DNA from: Nymphaea colorata
Taxonomy: Eukaryota; Streptophyta; Magnoliopsida; Nymphaeales; Nymphaeaceae
Reading direction: 5' to 3'
Assembly: GCF_008831285.2 (NCBI RefSeq)
Contig: NC_045140.1
Coordinates: 22,958,131-23,022,130, forward strand
Length of the DNA stretch: 64,000 nucleotides
Shown here piece by piece: positions 54,350 through 64,000 of this stretch (its first letter is position 1; every line of letters starts with the position of its first letter). The notes below the pieces were generated by a model, which had not been told where the DNA came from, ran no database searches, and was given only the letters and a program-made list of their open reading frames with translations. A program made the translations under genes and the position numbers.

Positions 54350-54830
54350 CCGTGACTTACTTATGCACCAGAATGGACAAGAACATCGAGCCAACGCCTT
54401 CACCAAGCCGACGCTACGAAGTACAAAAGGGAGAACGGCTTCCCAGCTGGATAGACTAGAGGGCCCTCGATGCATTTGTGCTAATAAAGGACCAAAGGCA
54501 ATGTGGTAAATCTCTCTCTTTTCCTTTATTCTTGTTCTTTCATATTTTGTGATGAACGAGCTATAATAATGGATGGTACAATGGTTGAAATAGAATTTGA
54601 AGTTCTTTGCTCTTGGTGTTTAGCACTTTTAGGGCATTCTCAGCAATTGCAGCAGTCGAAAGCATAAACAAGATCGTGACAATTAAACTTATCTCATTTT
54701 AAGAGCAAGAACAGGTAGATTGCAATACCACCTACAACCAGAACTGTAATGGCGGCTGCAAGGATTATGCCCTCCCATTCATTATCGACAATGGAGGTAT
54801 AAACACTGAACAAGATTACCCCTACACGGC
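54350..54830 (+). pseudogene. Papain-like protease, plus-strand half of a tail-to-tail pair
   Basis: 54353-54515 is the end of exon 1 (PSPSRRYEVQKGERLPSW, then a stop; KDQRQCG with a normal gtaaat donor). 54630-54830 is exon 2 with disabled reading frame ([31 protein letters not shown]). The catalytic cysteine motif is damaged. It ends within exon 2 at about 54830, directly abutting the minus-strand copy. Confidence 0.8.
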
Positions 54831-54833
54831 TGT

Positions 54834-55663
<830 letters not shown>

Positions 55664-56050
55664 GGCTAAAATGATCTCAACACCCTACAAGGAAAATCCA
55701 AAAAAATATCTGGGAACATATAAGATCATAAAATAAAATATAGCCCTACAAAAAGAAGAAGAACTACTATAGGATATAAGCTCTGACTGCAATTAGGAGA
55801 CAATATATGTGGATGTGATAGAGATTCAGATTTAATCAAGTCCTATTGTAAATAGATCCAAATTTGAACTTGTATTCAGACTTTTGTTACAAAACTAAAG
55901 TTGGATCTTAATTGATCTAACTAGTGCAAAGTCTTACATTTATATGCAATGTTTGGTGAGAAGTAAAAGTATTTCATCTTACTAGCCATCTTACTACCCA
56001 ACATGAGAGTTGATGCCCCACCCTTCCTCTATTTGTTGGGGTGTCAGATC
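55664..56050 (-). promoter_or_regulatory. 5' flank of the 55663 protease pseudogene
   Basis: Near-identical to 29-420; includes the leader with a cttgtaggg acceptor-like phrase just before the ATG. Confidence 0.45.
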
Positions 56051-56617
56051 TGCATTCGGTGTCTTGGGGTGACGTCCCATTATACCCTAACTTATATATT
56101 GATGTTTTCTCTATTATAGTGCAAAAATTTGCACTTCTAAAACTCAACACCTCTAAAATTCAAAACGGATATTATCCACCTACCAACCTTTACCCTACTA
56201 ATTGCACCAACCCCAACCCCATGGGATAAGCATTAATGAACATGTGCAATTTTCATTGGATTTCACTTCGAACACATGCTTCAAGGAATTTAGTTATGAA
56301 AGTGCAAACTATTTTCAGATTTGATTAGATTTTGGATCTAAGTTTGTTTATCAGATCTAACCAAATAGATAGGCAATCAAATCAAAATATCAAATATCGC
56401 CAACTCCACACTTTATTAATTATGGATATTCAATCAATATTCAATTCAAGCATACACGTTCATGTGACACAGCCCTTTACTGCATCGCCCATGCATGAAT
56501 TATGGGGAGAGAGAATGGAAAGTTATATTTACTGGACCCATTACATTTAGTTTCTTCTCCAGTAATAGCAGCAGTAATATGTATAGCCTATAGGTGAGTC
56601 TCATCACGTATCGTAGG

Positions 56618-56672
56618 CATGGGCGGAGCCAAGATTTTTTTAGGGGCAGGCTAAACAGTCCAACGAACTGTA

Positions 56673-56711
<39 letters not shown>

Positions 56712-59088
56712 CTCACACACATTAAATAGTATTTGCAAACCACAATGTAGTAAAAGTGAACATATGTCGTATATAATGGCCCACGTCAACAACGTGAAAC
56801 ACGACCTGTTCTACGGCACATTTCAATAATTGCTTGTGTCATTAGCACAAAGCGCGATCTGTCCTGAGCAGATAAGGTGCTCTATTTTTATTACAATGAC
56901 ATATGTGTGAGCATAAGGTGGGCATAGAGTGGATAGGCCCTGCAAATGGGTTCAGAGTATAGCTGGACATACAGCTTTTGTAGAACAGCGAAAAGTTGTT
57001 TACTCCCCTCGCTGCCTTGCTTTTCAAATTACAACCAGTGGATAGACCCTACAAATATGGGTTCAGAGTATATTACATAATTACTCACACTATACATGCT
57101 TGGCTGCATATTTCTATCGGGCTTGTCAAGAAGTTTATCTAATAGAGATAAAGACTTAGTAGTAATCTACATGGTGCTCATAAAAGGAAGATGCCAAATC
57201 ATCTAACAGCAATAAGAAGAAAAGGAAAGGGAAAAGACAAATGGGTGCAACTAAAGAATCAAATGGAGGCTAGTTGTGCAAGACCAAACCAAACAAAGTT
57301 TTCAAAATCACTTTTCTTAAGACGATAATAGATATGATTCTTATCCCAGTTGAAAGCATTAATGCTCGTCATCACTTTTCTAAAAGTTAGCTCCTCCTAA
57401 ATGTCCTAGCGCAGCAGGCCCATCTTGCCTCAGATCTACAGCTTACAAGCTTCTCCAGCAACTGCGCATCTTGCCCATCTTGTTGTTGTAGTATGACTAC
57501 TTAACAAGAGAGAGGATGAGAGATAACATTTGCAATTGTTTTTCTATATTCTATACATTTTTAATTACCTTTTTATTATTCTATCCTTCTTTAATTTTTT
57601 CTATTTTCATTATTTTTCTCCTAAATTTTCCTGAAACCCAGATCATCACGACATTTTTCCTTGCATGCGGAGTTCAATATTTGTAATTATGAACAAAATT
57701 AGCAAAGAGCGACTTGTGAATGCATGTTTGTCAGGGCTAAAATTTTTCAGATTTAGGCTTATTTGAATGGTGGAGTGGAGGGAACATATGTGAGGCATAT
57801 TTTCTTTCTCAATCTTACACAAGTAATTCAGTCAGGTTCGCCATAATTCATCAAAACATGAAGTTTTCTTTCTGTCTCAGAAAGGTTGGAAAAAGATCTT
57901 AGATGTGCCCGAGGTGTTAAGGAAGAAAAACATTGTGTTCTTTGAACACATAATTTTGAAACACATGCTCTGAAAACAGTACTAGATGTTTTTTTGGGTT
58001 CAGAAACATGTACGCAATGAGATTATTGATGTTGTTTCTAAATCCAGCAACCAATCGAATGCTAGATATAATTACATGTATTCTTAGAACATGTGTTTCA
58101 AGAACATGCACGCATCCTACGCCCTCTTATGAATATAAATGATTAAGATATGTTTCAAGATTTCGATGCACTTCCAATGTGAAGTATTTATCTCCCCAGC
58201 TAGTAAACATCATAGGGTTTATGTGCATTCATTTCATAATTTCTTGCTCGTTCAAGGAACATGGCACCTCAAAGTAAAAAATTTTGCCCCTACTGAAAAG
58301 CTAATCTCTATAGAGCGGTTCACGGCCGGAAAAAATGGCAGAAATTCAGAGCAACCATAAGTTAACCATGTATAGTCAGAACACGGCACGGCAAAAATAG
58401 AGTAGAGCAACACAATACAGCAGTGAAAGATCAAGGTTAAAGTACGTGCATAATAGAAACCCAGATCACCATAGCGATACAACGGAGAGAGAAAAAACAA
58501 ACTCAATTAAGGAAATCAGAGGAACAACCCACTGGGTCCGCAAAAAGGTCGACGGACAGAATCATCCCCGAAACAACCGAGCAAAAAAAATACTGATCAA
58601 CAGAGTGAAAAGGATCACATTCACAGGAGAAGAATTTGATTATGGGCTTCTTATTATATTTTCTTCTGCTTCTGGACCCTGGTGATTGGGGACTGCTGTG
58701 TTTGCCTGTGTCCTTTTTCCTCAGGTTCTTCTCTTTCCTCTTCTCTTCCTGTCTTCCAACCTCCTTCCTGCAGCCCTGCTGAGTGCTCTCTCTGTCTCTC
58801 GTGCTCCCTTTCTCACCCTTTCATTCTATTTCTCTATCTCCCCCTCTGTGTCTCTCGTTCTCTCCCTCGCAGTCTCTTCCTGCAGTCTGCAGCGGCACAG
58901 TTTTCCCCCCTTTCGAAATTTCCAAATAGCGCAAACGAAAGGGGAGGCCGATTTTGTGGGTTGGATTTGGGTAGAGTCAAATTAAACCCAAATCCAAATA
59001 TTACATAACCGAACTAAATTTTGTTTAATTTTTTAATATATATATATGTATATATATTTGCTGGGTAGGGTCCCTGGCTTCACCCCTG
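56618..59088. mobile_element. Non-autonomous hAT-like transposon, 2.5 kb
   Basis: Ends catgggcggagccaag and, inverted, caggggtgaagccagg. Flanks ATCGTAGG (56610-56617) and ATCGTAGA (59089-59096) form an 8 bp target duplication; the uninterrupted site in the left arm (near 45150, reversed) reads atcgtagggg, confirming an insertion and showing the right flank mutated. Inside I find no transposase; there is an (AT)n(AG)n tract at the left and a CT-rich stretch at 58720-58900. Confidence 0.85.
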
Positions 59089-59695
59089 ATCGTAGAGACT
59101 TAGTGAGGGCAGAGTGCATCCGCACAAAACAATCAGAAAGTACTCGATATATGCAGTTTGATTATTAGTGTTGGCATTCAAAATAATGGAAATATTTTGA
59201 ACAAAATATTGAAACTGAAAAGATGAGGACTATTTCGTTCGTGAAGGAAAATCATATGCATTGCCATAATCTGGACATTATTGCATGTTGAATGTGATAT
59301 GATTGAGTAGGCCACTTTTTTTTTTAAATGGTTCGCATTTTCACTTAGTTGCCTGTCATTCAACATCTGTGACACCCACTGCATATTCACAATTAATTAG
59401 CCAACTAGGATGTGGCATCCATTACGTTAAGGAAAATTAGTAATGAAAAAAAATAGCGCAAGAGCTTGGAACCCACATGGATGTTTACAGCAAAAAATTT
59501 AAAAATATATTAAATTAAATTAAATGTTCATATAAAACGCTTAAATAACGAATAAACATTTAAAGCGGAGTAAAAGGATTTTGTTAAATGAGATGGTATC
59601 CTATAGCTGGAACCGCCCGATGTTTATGATGTTCGAGCCAAATGTAATTAATATTTGAGAACTTGTTTGGAGTTTGATTGCCTTGACATGGTTTC

Positions 59696-59729
<34 letters not shown>

Positions 59730-59739
59730 GCTTGATTGA

Positions 59740-60465
59740 CGAAGGTTATGAAGTTGGTATGGATGGAATCTTAAACCGACAAAACTGATTGCAATATTCG
59801 TTCCGATCTAGTTCCTGTTATCATCTCATTGTTTTCGGAATTCAATAATTAATAATATTTTAATAGTTTATTGCCTATAAATATAACAGAAACCCAGATT
59901 TGTTTTCCATTTGTTAATTTGATGATGACTAATTATGTGAATAATCTGCTTGCTTGTATGAATGGGCAAGGCAACCGTTTATCCTAATTTGTGTGTTTAG
60001 GTGACAAAACCAAAAATAATTATCCACTAATAACCTGAAAAAGGGACAAGTTTTATTTGGAATCAAATCGACCAAGCTGCCGATTCAGCAATTTTGCTTG
60101 AACCAGCTGTGAAGCGACAACTTTATATTAAGAAATTTATTTGTTGAAAGTATAAACTTTAAACTGGTAAAAGGCCGTTAAAATAATGAAGTTCTTAAAA
60201 TATTTTGAAAATAATTAATACATATAAATTTAACACTCTTGAATTGGCGTGTGAGGAATTGAATGGGTTTGCCACCTATTTGTTTCCAATCAATTAAAAG
60301 GCCGATCATGTTAAGACTGGTTCCAAGTCTGAGCCACAATTTGAATCGGAAGTAACAACCCATCAACTTGATACCCTTGTAACTATCCAAAACACTTTGA
60401 AAACATACAATATCTTTTACCACTAATTAAAAGAATTGGGGTTTTTCTTTTTGCTTGTTTGGGTA
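59740..60465. mobile_element. Insertion of about 0.73 kb in the right arm
   Basis: Absent from the left arm, where (AAT)n is followed directly by the gcaacatgtta phrase. AT-rich and noncoding; ends and target duplication not resolved. Confidence 0.4.
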
Positions 60466-61070
60466 TATGTAACATATTGCCAACTTTTCCTCATGGAGCA
60501 AAAGAAATTTGGAACTGACAAACTATTTGCAAGACCCTGCTTTCAGTTCCTTCCGAAAATTCTCGCTGGTGTTGAAGATCTTATACTAAATCTGATCTTA
60601 TATATATATGGGCACACATACATATATATATACATGTGCGCAAAGTTCGGAAAGTATACACGAGAACCCCAAAAGTATATATATATTGTAGGGCATATGG
60701 TCCCAACAAGAAGATGACCACCAGTAACGGAGGACGGCCAATAGTTTCCCGGCGACTTGAGGACGGCCAATAGTTTCCCGGCGACTTGAGGTTTATATTT
60801 GATCTTCCGGCCGCTCTATCTTCTTGGATGTTACCATGTACTTGCAAATATCTAAACAGTTGGAAGTAGGGACGTGAACAGTTTGGAATAGGGTCGGATG
60901 TTCCACAACTTACTGGACTTGATTCCTAACTTGGGTCCAAACTTGAATTTTGGAAAACAAATCTGAATGAATTCCAAAGGACCCTTCCCTACAATCAGGC
61001 CGGATTGTAGTTTCTCTCGAACTCGAAGTTTGGTTAGGGCTGGCCGAAGCTGCACTCAGGCCGGTCTCAG

Positions 61071-64000
61071 GGCTGATTCCACAGCTCGGTAGAACCTGAC
61101 CTGGTTATAATAAAAAATATTTAAAATATCTAAATTTAATATAAAAATATATGTCTTAATAAAAATATCTATATAATATTGTCAGGCTGGCTGAGGCTAT
61201 TTTTCATCGCCTGAGAGCCTGGCTCGACATTGGCCCAGACCAACCACAGCCAAGTGCCCGAAAGCCCAACAGGTACGTGGCTCGATGCCTAGCTACAATT
61301 TTTAAGTTGGTCACCTAAATCTTATATTAGATCCATCCGGTTAAGATTAATCCTTTAGGTGGAAAAGAAGAATTTTATGAAAACATAATTGCCATTTTGC
61401 TTCGCTACTAAAGGAAAGAAACAAGGTAGCTCAAGTTGTTTTCAGAAAAAATGGCTGCCGCGGCGCTGCTTTTCGTATGATGTGAATATACTAACTTTTG
61501 AGTGAACAAATATTTAATCGCTTCCAGTGCATTAAATAGAAGACGACGAATTTCGTATTAAGTGATCATCTCGCCTGTGCACATCTTGTCATTCTGTACT
61601 GCACCGGTCGCCCGCTGAGACTTGCAAAACCATATGACCAAATTCTCGTTTCTATTTTCATCAATGGGATGATAAAGTTTCTGCTTAGAGATTGGCGAAA
61701 CTGGAAAAAAGGCCATTGCTTCGACATCCACACTTTGTACCGGTAACTTGTTTTTCTTCTCACTTACTTTTTTCCTTTTTTTTTTTTTTAGTTTTTTGGA
61801 TTTCAACCGACCATCGACAATGCATGACAATATGATAATTTTCCCAATCTGCATGATCTTCAGTAAATGGGAAGAATCTACAAAATCCTTGACCAATTCT
61901 TTGGTCAGACATTGATTCCACATGCACCAAAAATTGAAAATGAATGCGGGCGTGATCTTAAACCAACTTCTGGGAGCCATTTAAGGCCTTTGCTTTGCAC
62001 CTCTCTCCCTTGCCATAAATGCCACATCCAATTTATGGCGAAGGTGGAAAATTGCATTCTAATTTTATGGGGCAACAATATTGTCCGTATCTTGTGCACA
62101 AAGGCAGAGGGAACCTTATCCGGCTCCGCCAATCAGGTGAAATGGCCAGCTTTAAAATAATTTTATAAATAATTAAAACTGTAAAGAAGGACAAAAGTTC
62201 CAAAATCCGACCCGTCATAATCGGGTCAGTGAGCCCCTGATACGACAGTACCGTCTGAATACACTGCTAGAATTGACCTTTTTCTGCAGGTCGTGTTTGA
62301 TGGGGGTGATGTTACGTCTCTCCTTCAAACATGGAAGTAAGCCTGGGCACTCTGCCGTGTTCCGTTTGCCGGCAGTTTAGAGGGTGTTTGAGTGAAGTGA
62401 ACCCCAAACCTTTTAAAGCTTGGTTTTTGAAGTACTTAAGTGCCATTAAAACTGGCTTGGAAGAAACTCGGTTTTGTAAAAAGGAGTGAAAAGTCTTGGT
62501 TTTCTTTAATTTATTTTTTTGGATATGTCATCCAAACGAAAAAACAAAGTTTCTAAAACTAAGCTTGTTTTCATAAAACCTCATTTTTACAGTGGCGCAG
62601 ACAAAAATTCTGGTTAACAGACACTGATACATTAAAATCTTACTTTTAAGAAGCAGCCATTATGTAAATTACTAATGAGGTATTAATATCAGAATAAGAA
62701 AATTTACGTGACTCCACCGTTGGTTTATTATTGTGTGTGGAACATCGCGAGCAGGTTGAAATGCATGTTGGGGTTTGGAACTCAATAAGGTTAGAGTTTG
62801 ATCGATTTAAATCTGGGTTCGGTAGAATTTGATCTGTTCTATCTATCTAACGAAACAGTTATCAAACGTCCTCTCGAGCAAGGGATTGCTGGTATGTGGG
62901 GAGCTGCTATGTGGCCATCACTAACTCTTAGTGCCTAGATTTTAGGAGTTCGATGTTTTTATTTTGACCATATAAAATATGAATAGTTATCGTCGTCATC
63001 TTTTACAGTCAAGACAGTCAACATTGGCATTCTTTCCACAAAAAGAGACTGTTTATGAAAGGACCTATCACAACCATTTTTCATATATCAAATATATTGA
63101 ACGACCGATAATACATTACATATATAAAAGCCGATTAAGGGAGAGTAATGTTAAGTTTAGGGGCTTTTAATACATCAACTTTGAGTTAACTCAGCGAGTG
63201 GTTTCTTTATTGTGTTTGATTTCTTTGGTTCGGTCACCTCATTGACAGTAACAAGGAAAAATTTTGATCACCATCGTTTACGTGAATATTTATTTCATAA
63301 AGATGAAGTAATGAGGCCATGGATATTATATTAGGTAGCTCTGCTTTTGCTTTCCATGGAGTCATGAAAAAGGAGCTCACCTCCCTATTATGTAGCCTCT
63401 ATAAAGGCGGTTGATGGTGAAGCAGCACAACTCAAGAGGGGCGCTCCTCACTCCAGATGGCTTGATTGACAGCTCAATGGCACCAGGCGTTTGGGGCCCA
63501 ACTAGATTGTCGCCCTGCCGGACACTAGCTACCACTGGCAGCGGCCAGAAAAGGGCAGACTGGCATGGCTTAGCCTTAAATAGATGCCCCTTCAACAGCC
63601 ACATGATTTATACAGGAATATGATCAGACTATCAGATCTTTCTTGTCGTTCTTGGTGATAATGCGAGTGCTGCATAAACCATCATTTGTAGTTTAACAAA
63701 TAGCTCCCAAATTATTGAGTATATTCAAGCCATCCAACCATGCTATGCCCCCACAGAACTGATCAGATTTCTCTCGATTAGGTGAGGTTTATAGGACTTG
63801 AATTTGTAGAACTGAAGCTGGATTAGACAGGGCATGGGACCAATTAAGTTTCAGATTGAGTTACCCAAATTAGCAGCACTGTGTCTAAGGCCAGTTAAGT
63901 TTCAGATCCCCTTGTTTATTGGATGTGACTAGATTTTGATTGGTTTTCGGGTCGATAGTTGGATATTTTCGGCCTATTGACGTCCATACACATTACCAAC
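61071..64000. other. Right-end intergenic DNA
   Basis: 61170-61300 has GC-rich words like those at 49418-49897. A minus-strand frame at 61980-61558 is open for 140 codons, starts with ATG, and a second frame is open over half of it; lysine-rich centre (about LKKKKRKK), no recognised domain, so probably chance or a decayed gene. 62388-62560 resembles half of a 'gggtgtttgg' MITE. 62600-64000: nothing recognised. Confidence 0.35.

Larger units (their letters stand above)
55700..61070. repeat. Large inverted duplication, right arm (interrupted)
   Basis: Reverse-complement partner of 43579-45965. Two insertions lengthen it: a hAT-like element (56618-59088) and about 0.73 kb at about 59740-60465. 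A 29-base phrase around ggacggccaatag is tandemly doubled at about 60731 and 60760. Confidence 0.8.

Noticed and set aside
58686-58985. Hydrophobic 99-codon ORF in the hAT-like element
   Set aside because: It is a translation of a CT-rich tract (Leu/Ser/Phe runs) and overlaps another open frame; no family features.
61558-61980. 140-codon minus-strand ORF
   Set aside because: Contains a poly-A derived Lys run, a second frame is open over the same bases, and no domain or splice context is visible; listed only within the right-end region.
62388-62590. Possible third PIF-like MITE
   Set aside because: Left end resembles gggtgtttgg, but no matching right terminus or TAA target duplication was found.

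Overview
This is plant nuclear DNA: intron-containing genes with GT-AG (and one GC-AG) splice sites, AT-rich intergenic DNA, (GA)n/(AT)n microsatellites, MITEs, a decayed L1-type LINE, and typical plant families (CYP81-like P450, P-class PPR, folate-biopterin transporter, RD21-type granulin protease, LYR protein). I read it as an angiosperm; the sequence alone does not let me name the species. Exon structures were worked out by hand from splice consensus, reading phase and family knowledge; no database search was possible.

Layout. 1-28 is the edge of a papain-like protease gene leaving the window. 3280-6621 is a two-exon folate-biopterin transporter-like gene. 7555-13820 and 13821-27415 are a tandem duplication of about 6.27 kb, each copy carrying one intact two-exon CYP81-type P450 (10012-12143 and 22722-24851). 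The second copy was later split by a degenerate LINE (about 16744-22504) and an 0.8 kb insert (about 25320-26127). 28790-29197 (minus) is a two-exon mitochondrial LYR-motif protein that shares a 209 bp divergent promoter region with an intronless PPR gene (29407-31473, plus).

From about 34.6 kb to the right end the window is a heavily rearranged papain-like protease neighbourhood. One member is intact: a five-exon, 452-residue RD21-type protease with a granulin domain (38171-39974, minus). Around it lie at least six broken copies on both strands, two direct segmental duplications, a large inverted duplication (about 43.58-45.97 kb against 55.7-61.07 kb), and a nearly spacer-free tail-to-tail pair of pseudogenes (54350-55663) that could fold as a hairpin transcript. 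Several transposons with readable target-site duplications (hAT-like 8 bp, PIF/Harbinger-like TAA) help order the duplications in time.

The genes do not form one pathway. The main stories are recent tandem duplication of a P450 with uneven divergence between exons, and birth-and-death evolution of a cysteine protease family that left one working gene among relics.
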